DNA of 64,000 bases from Rossellomorea marisflavi (GCF_001274775.1 NZ_LGUE01000004.1:728163-792162), one strand, 5' to 3'. Counted from the first letter of the stretch, positions 24,902 through 34,349 are shown. Notes: a model not told the origin generated them from the sequence alone. Numbers and translations: made by a program.

Positions 24902-25669
24902 TCATCCTCCTAGTAGCGTATACAGCACCATCTTGTCGTCCGTGAGCTGCAGCATATTTTTGATTTCCCCTTCATGGAACCCTCCCAGCGGCACGGACGA
25001 GAGACCGAGGCTGGTACAGGTGAGAAGGAAATTTTGTGCCATGTGGCCGGCTTCGAGAAGCATGATCCTGTATGAGAGATCCATGTACTTTACCGATAGA
25101 TCACGATCATTGCCCACCAGTACGACGACGCACTGGGCTTCCTTCAATGAGAAGAATCCGACGTCCGTGGAAGCGCTCAGCAAGGGAAGCTTCGCCAGAT
25201 CGAGATCCTCCATTTCCACGAGCGTCCCTTCATTCACATTGAGCTTGTACACCTTTTCCTCGAGAAGCCCCGATGCCACGGAACGGATGGTCGGAAGCAG
25301 GTAGATTTCCAGGGAATAGAACTGGCCGCCGGAAGGGTAGGTGCGCTTTTTTTCCAAAGGCTCGCTGATACCGAAGCTGAACAGCAGGAGCTCCTTCAGT
25401 TCTTCTTCTGTTACATCCCTTTCGCCGAAATTCCATGATGTCCTCCTGTTTTTCATCACATCGGCAAAGGTTTTTCCTCCTGCCTGATCAAATCGTCCCG
25501 GGTCCATATGCCATTTGACACGCTTTCCATTCGAATCAAGGTCCCGGACTTCGTATTCCCGCCTCGGCGCCTTCCTCATCTGCATGAGCGGGGCATGACT
25601 TGACGACCGATGATAATTCCGGTATCGCTGTGTTGTATCCCCTGCACTGAATGTAAAATCCCACTTCAC
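24902..25669 (-). CDS. SagB-type FMN azoline dehydrogenase
   Basis: Nitroreductase-fold protein of 255 residues with RRTSWNF (75-81, phosphate of FMN), PSGGQFYSLEIYLL (112-125), and LLEAGHMAQNFLLTCTSLGL, the typical SagB/McbC-type signatures. It would oxidise thiazoline/oxazoline to thiazole/oxazole with FMN. The start is GTG, overlapping the stop of the SpaB_C gene by four bases (GTGA). This is the catalytically complete member of two nitroreductase-like proteins in the cluster. Confidence 0.9.
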   Translation of the reverse strand: MKWDFTFSAGDTTQRYRNYHRSSSHAPLMQMRKAPRREYEVRDLDSNGKRVKWHMDPGRFDQAGGKTFADVMKNRRTSWNFGERDVTEEELKELLLFSFGISEPLEKKRTYPSGGQFYSLEIYLLPTIRSVASGLLEEKVYKLNVNEGTLVEMEDLDLAKLPLLSASTDVGFFSLKEAQCVVVLVGNDRDLSVKYMDLSYRIMLLEAGHMAQNFLLTCTSLGLSSVPLGGFHEGEIKNMLQLTDDKMVLYTLLGG

Positions 25670-26511
25670 TTCGCAACCGCTCCTTCTTTCTCACTTCCCG
25701 CGATCATCGCCACGGTGCTCTCCAGATTCGGCGGCAGGCCGATCCGATTGTTATACATGTGGATGTGCGAGAAGATCAAATACGGGAGAAGATGCCGCTT
25801 TCCCTTTCCGTTGATCCCCTCGACGATCCGGCTGATCCTATCCAGCTCCAGAGAACCACTCTGCCCTCCCATGGCCCGCTGCTTCCAGTACAGGGTGCGG
25901 AACCGCTCCCTCTGTACTGGATCGATGCTTCCTTGATCGAATCGGGACCAGAAGGCAGTGTACCGCAGGATGAGCTCATGTCCCTCTTCCTCTGTCAAAG
26001 CCTTGAGCATGTCGATGAAAAAGTCGCATGCCAGGAGCAGCCGCTTAGGTATCGCAGGACCCGCAATGCCTTCCAAATGCTTGAGGGCCAGCAGGCTGCT
26101 TTGATGAAAGATGGCCTCCGATTCTGCCATCACGTCTTCCCCACCATACCGCTCAAGCTCGGGTTCGTAAGGGATCTCCTTTATCGACCTGTCTTTCACC
26201 CAGTAGAGCTCCGCATCATCCGGCGCCGTGCCATCAAAGAGTTGACGGCTGTAGAAGGCTTCCCTTTCAAGTGTGAAAGAGGGCTGGTAGTCCCGGAAAA
26301 ATGCACGGCATCGCTGCTTCAGCTCGCTGATCACATCGTTTGCATGCTCCGATTGGAAACGGAAACGGATATGGGGACCACCTTGCCAGTAACGGATGAA
26401 AAAGAAGGAATAGATTTGCGTATCATCCACGATCCCACGCACCACCTGCTGAAGGAATCGATCATGCTCACTCATGTCATGGATGAAAATATGATAAGAA
26501 TGCCAGTTCAC
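25666..26511 (-). CDS. SpaB_C-type dehydratase elimination protein
   Basis: 281 residues forming a stand-alone LanB C-terminal (glutamate elimination) domain: HSYHIFIHD start, RYWQGGPHIRFRF (40-52), YEPELERYGG (115-124) and HIHMYNNRIG (249-258) are all well-known landmarks. It removes glutamate from glutamylated Ser/Thr to give dehydroalanine/dehydrobutyrine. The GTG at 26511 lies eight bases after a GGAGG that overlaps the stop of the preceding gene. A pyridine synthase role (TclM/TbtD type, same fold) is the alternative, but the intact motifs favour elimination. Confidence 0.85.
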   Translation of the reverse strand: MNWHSYHIFIHDMSEHDRFLQQVVRGIVDDTQIYSFFFIRYWQGGPHIRFRFQSEHANDVISELKQRCRAFFRDYQPSFTLEREAFYSRQLFDGTAPDDAELYWVKDRSIKEIPYEPELERYGGEDVMAESEAIFHQSSLLALKHLEGIAGPAIPKRLLLACDFFIDMLKALTEEEGHELILRYTAFWSRFDQGSIDPVQRERFRTLYWKQRAMGGQSGSLELDRISRIVEGINGKGKRHLLPYLIFSHIHMYNNRIGLPPNLESTVAMIAGSEKEGAVAK

Positions 26512-26516
26512 TAGAT

Positions 26517-27731
26517 TCACCTCCATGATTGCCGGGTAGCGGAAGTTCCGGATCCGAATAGGCATCCATATAGCTTCGACTCCCCTGTTTGCTTCAAGTA
26601 TGCGTCATTGATATTTTTGAACGGACGGGTAAAGCGCCCTTCCCCGGAAAAGGCAGCAGACATCTCCTGCACGCACATACCGGCGAGGACATGGGCGTAG
26701 ATGAATGAAGCCAACTCACCGTTTCGGACGGATAAGATGATGGCAAGAGGCAGGCGATCCAGGTTCATCGTCCGTTTCCCTTCATGAAAAAGATCATTCA
26801 GACTCTCGAACCCTCCCATTCTCTTCGGTCCGCCAGATTCCATTCGATAGACCCCTTTCTCCATACCATCAACCGACTGCACAAAGAATGTCATCGAAAG
26901 CGCCTCATAGTGTCCGGCTATCTCGAGCAGTCTGGCAAACGTCCTCCCTTCCATCACAGAGGGGCGGGCGAACAGACCCAGCCTTCCGTTGAAGGATGTC
27001 CGGTTGCCCCATCCCCTCCCTTCCATGGTTCCGGGAAGTGCCGGGATGGAAGGGGCGACCGACGCCGCTCTGGACATCCATCGCTCCATTCCAAGAAAAT
27101 GAAGCTCTTGAACGAAGTCATCTTGGATGCCGACCCCGCCTTCACCGATATCGTCCCATCCGGCTTCGATGGAAACCGGCAGCTCCCCTTCATAGAATTC
27201 GATGAGGTTTCCTTTACGGAACGGGGCGAGGGGATGCATTTCATTATGGTTCCTGAAGGTAAATCGCCCCCTTTTCACTGCTGGATAAAGGTCGGCAAGT
27301 ATGTGGCCGCACTCCATCAGGGCCAGTGGGAATCCAAACTCACCATATACCCCGCACACCCTGAACAGGTCGATGCAGAGGGAGAACCGATTCTCTCTTC
27401 CGTCACGCCCGACGTAGGCGAAACGGTCCCGGCCTGCGTCGTAGACGTATCGGTTTCCGCCAGCAGAGAAAACCGGTACGAACGGATGGATGCCCCTTGG
27501 AGAAGGAACGGATTTACTGAAAGGATATGGACTGAGGGGATCATAAGAAGTATAGGCAAACGTCCTCCTGATCCACTCCGCCGCTTCTGCCGGTACGTTC
27601 ACCCCGTCCCGATATTCCAAGACAGTGGTTGTCGGCATCCTTCTCATCGAATAGGCATACCGATTGCGTTCGTATCGCTCCTCCGTAAAATAACGAAAAG
27701 GATCGACTACGGGAAGGGGTGCGGTTCGCAT
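26517..27731 (-). CDS. Tandem nitroreductase-like (degenerate SagB-type) protein
   Basis: 404 residues with two halves that each resemble a SagB/nitroreductase fold. First half: YSMRRMPTTTVLEY, PSPRGIHPFVPVF, NRYVYDAGRDRF, ALMECGHILADLYPAVKRG. Second half: VQSVDGMEKGVYRME, LPLAIILSV, IYAHVLAGMCVQEMSAAF. The FMN-binding RRS and PSGG segments are altered, so it may be a non-catalytic partner of the SagB enzyme or act on another residue. The ATG follows GGAGGTAGG and overlaps the YcaO stop by 25 bases. Assigned by eye only. Confidence 0.6.
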   Translation of the reverse strand: MRTAPLPVVDPFRYFTEERYERNRYAYSMRRMPTTTVLEYRDGVNVPAEAAEWIRRTFAYTSYDPLSPYPFSKSVPSPRGIHPFVPVFSAGGNRYVYDAGRDRFAYVGRDGRENRFSLCIDLFRVCGVYGEFGFPLALMECGHILADLYPAVKRGRFTFRNHNEMHPLAPFRKGNLIEFYEGELPVSIEAGWDDIGEGGVGIQDDFVQELHFLGMERWMSRAASVAPSIPALPGTMEGRGWGNRTSFNGRLGLFARPSVMEGRTFARLLEIAGHYEALSMTFFVQSVDGMEKGVYRMESGGPKRMGGFESLNDLFHEGKRTMNLDRLPLAIILSVRNGELASFIYAHVLAGMCVQEMSAAFSGEGRFTRPFKNINDAYLKQTGESKLYGCLFGSGTSATRQSWR

Positions 27732-29332
27732 CCTACCTCCACCTCTCCTTCACTCCACGCTTCCAATCGTTCCATATTCAGCCTCTCGTTCTGCTTCCCG
27801 AATGTCATGGGCTGCAGGGACGGGATGAACACCTTCACCACCGAAAGCCCCATCTCATCGATGAGTTCATTCCCCATGTCGGTGAAATACACCCGGGGAT
27901 GGTGCTCCATTACCTTCTCGACGATTCCTTTAAATGAGAACGGGAAACGCGGAGCCATCTCCTCCACACGGATGCGCTCAAGATCGGCCATCCGATCGAA
28001 GAGATAGTCGAATGCACCGCTGTTCTCCCTGAAGGCATAGTAGTTCACGTGATCCTCCATGTGGGTGACGTTTTCCGGGCTGCCGATCAGGTGGTAGAGG
28101 CCCGGCTTTTCAGCTCGGAGCTTCTCTTCATACACGATGACCGAGGTACCCGCTTCCACAAGGGCCGCGAAAATCGCTGCTTCGGGATCGAAGTGTGAGC
28201 CTGCGGCATTGTAGAGATGAAGCTGCCCATCTGGATCAGTGTTCCGGAGCAAGACCCATACGGCTGGGACCTCTGTCTCGAGGGTGATGTCGAATAAGTA
28301 GGTCTCGTATCCGAGCTGATCAAGCGTACGGAGGATCCCTTTCACATGGGGACTCGCCAGGCTTTCCTGATCAATGATCCGTGGAAGGCGCTTCGTATAC
28401 CAGTGGACGAGGAAGCAATCCCGCTCCACCGCCTCGAGGATCGCATACACCAACGCCTCTTCCACACTCCCACCAAGGGCAGTCCCATTGGACGTCTCGT
28501 ATAGGAAGCGGGTTTCACCCCTCAGGAGCTGATTATCGAAGTACATCATCTGCTCCGGGATCAAGAATACCTCTCCGGTCCCGACCTCCTGGCAGCTCGT
28601 CCAGTGGAGCTTGCGGTCGGGATCAAGGGGCTTGCGCAGGATGTAACGCCCAGGCGGCACCACCTTTTCCTTCTGTGCCGCCAACTCTTCATAGGAGGCA
28701 ATGATGGGTGCCTTGAATCTCGGAACCATGCTTGAATACCGTTCAAGGATCTCAAGGATGGCTGCATTCCTTGATTCCGCGATCCCCGTCGTGCGCCCAT
28801 ATGAGTAGAACGTCCGATCATGGATGACCGCTTCGATGGCGTACATGGGGATGATATTCGATTCTGCATCGCGGAAGAGTGCCTTGCCGACTCCCGTATC
28901 AGCATCTATCAGTTCATCTTCATACCTTTTCAGAAGCTGTGAGATTTCCCTTCCTGATTTCACCCTGAAATGGGGTTCGTCTGTCAGATGAAGCTCCGTT
29001 TTCCGCTCTTCCTCCCATTCCACCCCACACTCGGGACAGAACGGATTCTTGCGGAATTTCTTCCAAGTCATCGACCAAGACCGCTTATCGATGACAAGGA
29101 CGCGATTGATGAATGAATGGAGATCCACTCCATCGAGGTCGATCTCACAATCCCTTTCACCAGGTCCTCTCAGTTCATGGTCAAGGATCGAAGCAAGGTT
29201 ACTTCCATTTGAAGTAAGGTATGAGGTGAAGCAGGTAAAGCAGGCGTGTCCGCGCTCCTTTTTCCACGGGCCTACGAAAAGATGGCTGCTTCGGTCCATG
29301 ATGGGAAGCCCGGTTTCAGTCATGATCGTCAT
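27707..29332 (-). CDS. YcaO cyclodehydratase with N-terminal Zn segment
   Basis: 541 residues. Residues 18-40 (LFVGPWKKERGHACFTCFTS) carry C31/C34, and CPEC holds C99/C102: together a four-Cys zinc site normally at the C-terminus of E1-like partners. From about 140 the YcaO ATP-binding core appears (SRNAAILEILERY at 187-199; AILEAVERDCFLVHWY), and the protein ends in PHPFP, the PxPxP tail needed for azoline formation in TOMM YcaO proteins. It activates backbone amides with ATP to cyclise Cys (and perhaps Ser/Thr). The start overlaps the upstream stop by four bases (ATGA). Confidence 0.9.
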   Translation of the reverse strand: MTIMTETGLPIMDRSSHLFVGPWKKERGHACFTCFTSYLTSNGSNLASILDHELRGPGERDCEIDLDGVDLHSFINRVLVIDKRSWSMTWKKFRKNPFCPECGVEWEEERKTELHLTDEPHFRVKSGREISQLLKRYEDELIDADTGVGKALFRDAESNIIPMYAIEAVIHDRTFYSYGRTTGIAESRNAAILEILERYSSMVPRFKAPIIASYEELAAQKEKVVPPGRYILRKPLDPDRKLHWTSCQEVGTGEVFLIPEQMMYFDNQLLRGETRFLYETSNGTALGGSVEEALVYAILEAVERDCFLVHWYTKRLPRIIDQESLASPHVKGILRTLDQLGYETYLFDITLETEVPAVWVLLRNTDPDGQLHLYNAAGSHFDPEAAIFAALVEAGTSVIVYEEKLRAEKPGLYHLIGSPENVTHMEDHVNYYAFRENSGAFDYLFDRMADLERIRVEEMAPRFPFSFKGIVEKVMEHHPRVYFTDMGNELIDEMGLSVVKVFIPSLQPMTFGKQNERLNMERLEAWSEGEVEVGCEPHPFP

Positions 29333-30822
29333 CCTGCTTCACCCCTTTCAAACTTCCCTACATATAGCCCTGCATCTTCCACATTACCCTGGTAGATCCA
29401 TGCCGATTCCGTGATCGGGATATCCGAAAGCTCTCGTGTCAGCTCTTCGTGGATATCGGATGGAGTCTTCTGTTCAAGGGGGAAAGGGATGGCCCTAAAT
29501 GAACCTTCCAGCGTCCCTCCACTGACTTCAAGGCCATTGAGCAGATGACCGGTCACCCATGCAAGCGCCCGACTCAGTTCCCTGCCAAGCTCGATTTCCG
29601 CCGTACCTTTGTAGAGCACCCGGCGGTCTTGGTCGACCAGGTATAAGACGAAGACATCTTCTCGGAACAGTGTCTCAAGGATGACCGCGATCTTATTGAT
29701 CGAGTCCGTTTGTACCAAGATCGAACCGATGCGCTCTTCATATCGTGCCGGCAACGCGGCAAGTTCGACGAATTCCCCTGTCTTACCGAGGAAAGGGACC
29801 ATCCCCCTGATATAAAATCGCTCCTTTGAGTAGTCTGCTACCCAGCTACTGTCATCGATGCTGCACAGATACCCTTCGATTCCCCTTGTCAGGGCGTGGA
29901 TGGCCGCATCTTTATACTCATAGTCAATGCTTCGATGCGTAAAGTCCTGGAAACGGATTTCATACGGGGCCACATGGAGGTGAACGGGAAATTCCGGGCT
30001 TCCCTCATTGATGGACACATCCAGGGAATGAAAGCTCGTCCACCGCCCTTCAAGCTTTTGGATGAAGGAAAGGTCGGGATCCGCGTCCAGGAACGTCCTC
30101 TCATACAGCGGGAAGGTCGAGGTGACATCGGCTTTCCCCATGACAGCAGACTCACCGGTGTCATACAGGACGGTCACGAACTTCTTGCGATGGGGGTCCA
30201 CGATATACTTGACCCATTCCGCCAGTGCCCTTACACCTGCAACCCGTTTTCCCAGTTCCAACGGACCCCCGCTCCGCTCTCTCTGTACGAGGCCCTTAGC
30301 TAGATGAAGATCGCGTTCATTCTCATGAATGAAGAAAGCATGATGACCATTGTCATGAAGAATGACAAAATCCCCGGGGTCTGCATGACCGTCTCCATCG
30401 ATCCAGCGTATGGTCCGTTTTTCCCCTTCGCCTGTCTGCAGACCGTTCTCGTTGAGAAGCCCAGAAATGGATGGTGGAGCATCGATCACATCGACCGGGG
30501 TCGAGACGATCTTATCCCACACCGCCCTGTAGTCGTCATAGGCGTTCTCCACGTAACGGAGAAGGAAAGGTTCATCGTCTTCCAAGGGTTGGTCAAGGAG
30601 ACCTTGATGGAGACAGAACTTGAGCACCCTTTTATAGTCCGTGGATTTCCCGTCCAGATTTGCGGAGGAACCATCGTTGAACTCCCCCAGGATTCCAAGG
30701 AACTCTTCATACAGCCCCTTTTCCATCCTCACCTTCTGAAGCGTGTCATTCTTCTGGATATGAAGCACATCTGAACTCTTATCAAATGACGGGAAGAAAT
30801 TCGTTCTCGTTTTAAGGAACAA
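29329..30822 (-). CDS. RRE-containing TOMM maturation protein, divergent
   Basis: About 497 residues. Residues 1-90 fit a winged-helix recognition element (VRMEKGLYEEFLGILGEF ... YKRVLKFCLHQGLLDQ). The middle has a block resembling a YcaO substrate region (LAEWVKYIVDPHRKKFVTVL, YKDAAIHALTRGIEGYLCS) without clear catalytic ATP residues. I recognise the overall type as the thiazole-containing bacteriocin maturation (Ocin-ThiF-like) proteins, but no GxGxxG or Cys pair is present. TTG at 30822 is the likely start (GGGGAG upstream), 11 bases inside the previous gene; a longer frame to 30876 exists. Confidence 0.55.
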   Translation of the reverse strand: MFLKTRTNFFPSFDKSSDVLHIQKNDTLQKVRMEKGLYEEFLGILGEFNDGSSANLDGKSTDYKRVLKFCLHQGLLDQPLEDDEPFLLRYVENAYDDYRAVWDKIVSTPVDVIDAPPSISGLLNENGLQTGEGEKRTIRWIDGDGHADPGDFVILHDNGHHAFFIHENERDLHLAKGLVQRERSGGPLELGKRVAGVRALAEWVKYIVDPHRKKFVTVLYDTGESAVMGKADVTSTFPLYERTFLDADPDLSFIQKLEGRWTSFHSLDVSINEGSPEFPVHLHVAPYEIRFQDFTHRSIDYEYKDAAIHALTRGIEGYLCSIDDSSWVADYSKERFYIRGMVPFLGKTGEFVELAALPARYEERIGSILVQTDSINKIAVILETLFREDVFVLYLVDQDRRVLYKGTAEIELGRELSRALAWVTGHLLNGLEVSGGTLEGSFRAIPFPLEQKTPSDIHEELTRELSDIPITESAWIYQGNVEDAGLYVGKFERGEAG

Positions 30823-31903
30823 AGGACTCTCCCCTTTCTTTGAGGATCTCGTCCCATGTGGTCCCGTTTTCCTCAAGGATGAACCGGCTCACGATATAGC
30901 AGGCCACGTTCTTCTCATTGAAGGAGACGCCGATCATATGGATGAACTTATAGACCACGTTGATTAAATACTTGAAGCGGGCATGCTCCTCGTGGTCGAG
31001 GAGCCCCTCGATATTCCTCGCCATGAGTTCATCATGGAATCCACTCCCGATCTCACGGATGTTTTGGTAAAGGAGCTCACGCTGCTCCCGATGGGAATAA
31101 TAGCCTTCCTCTTCGCCTGCCAGACCTTCAAGATTGGTCGTGATCAAGGAGTCGATGCTTCCGATCGTCTCGCTCCAATCCATGCCGAATGCTTCTTCGT
31201 AGTCCTTTCCTGCAAAAAGCTCACGGGGGTTCAATACGTCGTACACCCGCTCGTAGGTGTTTATGTATGCCTGCTTTTTCTTCATGGATTCAGCAATGGC
31301 GAGGACCCCCTCGATATTGGATACATATACGAGAACCGCGTATTTTTCCTCGAAGCGCGAGTAAGGGAGCACATCCCTGAAGAAGCGTGCGGTATGGCTG
31401 ATCTTCGCCGTCTGATCCATCCCTCTCCACTGTGACAAGTGGTGATTGATGAAGGCCTGCATCTTGAATAGGGCTTCGGTATGGACCTTCAAGTGAAGGA
31501 ATGAGTGGAACCTCTTCTTCACATAGGACTCCGGGATGGTGCCGGCTTCTACCTCTAGATGATTCAGATGGCTCACGTTGCGATGCTCGCGTCTCTCCAT
31601 CCCTGCAACCACTGCCGTGTTCTTTTGATAGGCTGCCAGATTGCGAAGGATCTCCCCTTCGTCGATTTCTCCATGTTCCCTCATGCAGTGGGAACGGAAA
31701 TGGGACTTTACGTCTCCCAGATTCACATCTCCCTCAAGAACGACCCTATAGTTCGGACCCCCGAACCAGTCACGCTCGGCATGGAAAGGGACACCGAGTT
31801 CCATAAAATAAGGGATCACCCAGTCGAAGTACACATGTGCCTTCTGCTCCTCACTCCCGAAAAAGAATAAGCGGATTTCCGTCAAATCAGTCAGCCTTTT
31901 CAT
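30812..31903 (-). CDS. Divergent SpaB_C-like protein (candidate pyridine synthase)
   Basis: 363 residues. The N-terminus has the SpaB_C entry strand and DWFGGPNYRVVL (45-56), equivalent to the RYWQGGPHIRFRF block of elimination domains, but the ERYGG and HMxxNR motifs are missing and the C-terminus reads KFIHMIGVSFNEKNVACYIV. In thiopeptide pathways the [4+2] cycloaddition enzyme (TclM/TbtD) is such a diverged SpaB_C homologue, so this is the best candidate. It could also be a structural partner of the LanB protein, whose gene overlaps it by 17 bases. GGAGG is nine bases before the ATG. Confidence 0.6.
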   Translation of the reverse strand: MKRLTDLTEIRLFFFGSEEQKAHVYFDWVIPYFMELGVPFHAERDWFGGPNYRVVLEGDVNLGDVKSHFRSHCMREHGEIDEGEILRNLAAYQKNTAVVAGMERREHRNVSHLNHLEVEAGTIPESYVKKRFHSFLHLKVHTEALFKMQAFINHHLSQWRGMDQTAKISHTARFFRDVLPYSRFEEKYAVLVYVSNIEGVLAIAESMKKKQAYINTYERVYDVLNPRELFAGKDYEEAFGMDWSETIGSIDSLITTNLEGLAGEEEGYYSHREQRELLYQNIREIGSGFHDELMARNIEGLLDHEEHARFKYLINVVYKFIHMIGVSFNEKNVACYIVSRFILEENGTTWDEILKERGESFVP

Positions 31904-34349
31904 CCATGCTCACCTCCACCTGGTATTCTATGTTATGATTTTCGCCCCCACCTATCGGATAAAGCTCCTCCACAACCAATCTTGATTCTTCCTTCAGGAG
32001 CTTGACCCATTCTTTGAAAAATAGGGGGGAAAATAGATTCATATACTGAGGTTTCATATCCGATCGATTTGATTTCTCAAAATCGTAGGTCTCTGCGTCC
32101 ACAATGCGACTCACGAAGAATTCAAGGGGCAACCCGAGCTCCTTGAAGCGGGTGACCGTCTTCCGGTAATGATCGTACACCTCTTCTTCGTGCAGGAAGT
32201 GTGACGTATCGAGGAGCCATTTCTCCCTCATGATCACCATATGCCCAAGATGGAGCCTTGGGATGTGATCAATCACAGGCTGGGTTTCCTCATGGATTTC
32301 CCAAAGTTTCACCAGACCGGGATCGAACCTCGGCGTCAGCCCCGTCGAAAGCATCCTGATGCTCGGGGGCATCATATAGTCGACAAGACTTCCGATATAG
32401 TCAATCTCAAGCGGGCCATCCTCTCCGACAATCTCTATGAGCCCACTCTCTTCGTTGTAACGATAGTGAAGATCATTACTCCAGTGGGCCGTTTCATCGG
32501 CTGGATTCGTCTTGCTTCCCGGAATGATGAGACGTTGGTTCAGGAACGTCTCATGCCGATTCGCGTTGAATCCGAATCCCTCGCGTATCTCAAGGACATC
32601 CGGGCACATCTGTGCGACATATTCCTTGAAACGGGAATCTTCATAGATCGACGGGCTGTATTGAAAGTAGCGGGTGAATAGCTTCATATGACCCGCATAC
32701 AGCTTGTTCAGAATATAGCCGTCCTCTGTTTTCTGGAAGAGTGCCGTAGACGAGAGATGTTCTTTGCTAAATCCGGTCCGCTCAATGAATGAATCGTACA
32801 GAGCTAGGATTTCATCTCCGATGAGTCGGCCGTCCCCATGCTTTGCTTTTTGGAAAAGGTCCCGGATCTCCCCCTTGATCTCCTCCATCACCTGTCCGCC
32901 AGGTGATTTCAAATCGGGTACACCCGCCAAAATATCGGTCCAATTCGTGAATTTCATCACTTCTTCCATATACAAGTCGCGCACTTCTTTCTTCCTGACG
33001 GCCATGGACTTCCCTTTGTACCGTTCGTGGAACCTATGGGCGAACTCATACTTGAACTGAAGCGGGATACTCGTCAGAATGGCAAGCTTCTGAACGATTC
33101 CGATCTCCCGGATGAAGGATTCATCCAGTTCAAGATCGTTGCTTGCGGGAGCCAGATAGTCCTCATAGAATAGATTTTCTTTCGTGAACGTATAACCGAA
33201 GGCTTCCTCTATCCTTGTGAGACGGCTCATGATCTTGGAATAGATCCTGAAGCGTTCCTTCCACCCGGATAGGCGATATTCATCCACCAGGCCGTCGATC
33301 GCCTCCATCGTCTCGACAACAAGCTTGATCTTATGGTGGTCAGGCAGGGAGCCGAGCTTCTTGTAAAAATCCCCGCGTACATCCTTTGCGTACTCATCGA
33401 GTTCAAAATCGGCATACAGGATCCCTTTCTTCAGAAGGCCATCAACAAAGAAGCGTTCCGCCTTCTCCTCTGAAGTGAAAGGCTGAAGGAGGGAGAGGAC
33501 TTCTTCGTAAGCGATGGGACGATTGAAGTTGGAGAGGGCAGAGAAGATCGGATTGTCCTTCGCGATAAAATGGTTTTCGATATTGTTAAAGATTTTCCCC
33601 CGGTTCAAGTCGATCCGGGAAGTGAAATCCACGATTCCATCTTCATGCCTACCGGAGTAGAGGTACGTAAGATAAGGGATGAAGTCGGGATCGTTGGCAA
33701 TGAGCTGAAGGATTTTTTGCCATATGTAATAATTCAATTCAATCTGATAATGGGGTGCAGGAGCTTCTGGTTGGGGTGTGAATGATTTCAGGTCGATACT
33801 CGTGAATGAGCTGAACGGACTGGTTTTGAAGGTGGAACGGGAGGCAATCCGAAGCAGTGTGCTATCGATTTTCTTCACCTTTGATTTATGCGTGTCCGGC
33901 GGGGTGGACAGGAACTTATCGAGCTTGTGATGCATCTGATGATTCACCAAGGGCAGCGGATTCGTCACGACCGGCTTTTCTTTGAAGAGGATCCACAGAT
34001 GTTTACGGTGACTGGCCTCGGTTGCATGGAAAAGCGCTTCACCGGCAGCACGATCTTCTTCTATGAAGTCGCGTACCAGACGGTATTCCTCCAGGGCGTC
34101 CGTCACGGCTTCTTCCTCCTTGAGGCCTTTCCGATTGAAGACCTTCCGCTTCACATTCAGGAGGGAGGGATCTTTTGTTTCGTGAAAGTCGACTTCAAGT
34201 GCCGCCACCACTTCATCCTTCATGCGCTGGAACGACTCCAGGTGCAAATGGGATTCAGTAACAAAATCAACGAGCTCAGTGGAACGGAGTGGTGCGAAAT
34301 CGCTGTAGGATAGCGTGTTTTCTCTGATCAAGTACCACGGGAAGAGCAT
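31887..34349 (-). CDS. LanB-type tRNA-Glu-dependent Ser/Thr glutamylation protein
   Basis: About 820 residues forming a lantibiotic dehydratase N-terminal domain without its elimination domain. The hallmark RIASRSTFKTSPFSSFTSI lies at residues 167-185. Such split LanB proteins (TclK/TbtB/GodF type) transfer Glu from Glu-tRNA to Ser/Thr of the precursor; the elimination half is a separate protein, here at 25666-26511 and perhaps 30812-31903. Start: the ATG at 34349 is 13 bases from GGAG, an in-frame GTG at 34361 is the alternative. First enzyme gene after the precursors. Confidence 0.88.
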   Translation of the reverse strand: MLFPWYLIRENTLSYSDFAPLRSTELVDFVTESHLHLESFQRMKDEVVAALEVDFHETKDPSLLNVKRKVFNRKGLKEEEAVTDALEEYRLVRDFIEEDRAAGEALFHATEASHRKHLWILFKEKPVVTNPLPLVNHQMHHKLDKFLSTPPDTHKSKVKKIDSTLLRIASRSTFKTSPFSSFTSIDLKSFTPQPEAPAPHYQIELNYYIWQKILQLIANDPDFIPYLTYLYSGRHEDGIVDFTSRIDLNRGKIFNNIENHFIAKDNPIFSALSNFNRPIAYEEVLSLLQPFTSEEKAERFFVDGLLKKGILYADFELDEYAKDVRGDFYKKLGSLPDHHKIKLVVETMEAIDGLVDEYRLSGWKERFRIYSKIMSRLTRIEEAFGYTFTKENLFYEDYLAPASNDLELDESFIREIGIVQKLAILTSIPLQFKYEFAHRFHERYKGKSMAVRKKEVRDLYMEEVMKFTNWTDILAGVPDLKSPGGQVMEEIKGEIRDLFQKAKHGDGRLIGDEILALYDSFIERTGFSKEHLSSTALFQKTEDGYILNKLYAGHMKLFTRYFQYSPSIYEDSRFKEYVAQMCPDVLEIREGFGFNANRHETFLNQRLIIPGSKTNPADETAHWSNDLHYRYNEESGLIEIVGEDGPLEIDYIGSLVDYMMPPSIRMLSTGLTPRFDPGLVKLWEIHEETQPVIDHIPRLHLGHMVIMREKWLLDTSHFLHEEEVYDHYRKTVTRFKELGLPLEFFVSRIVDAETYDFEKSNRSDMKPQYMNLFSPLFFKEWVKLLKEESRLVVEELYPIGGGENHNIEYQVEVSMDEKAD

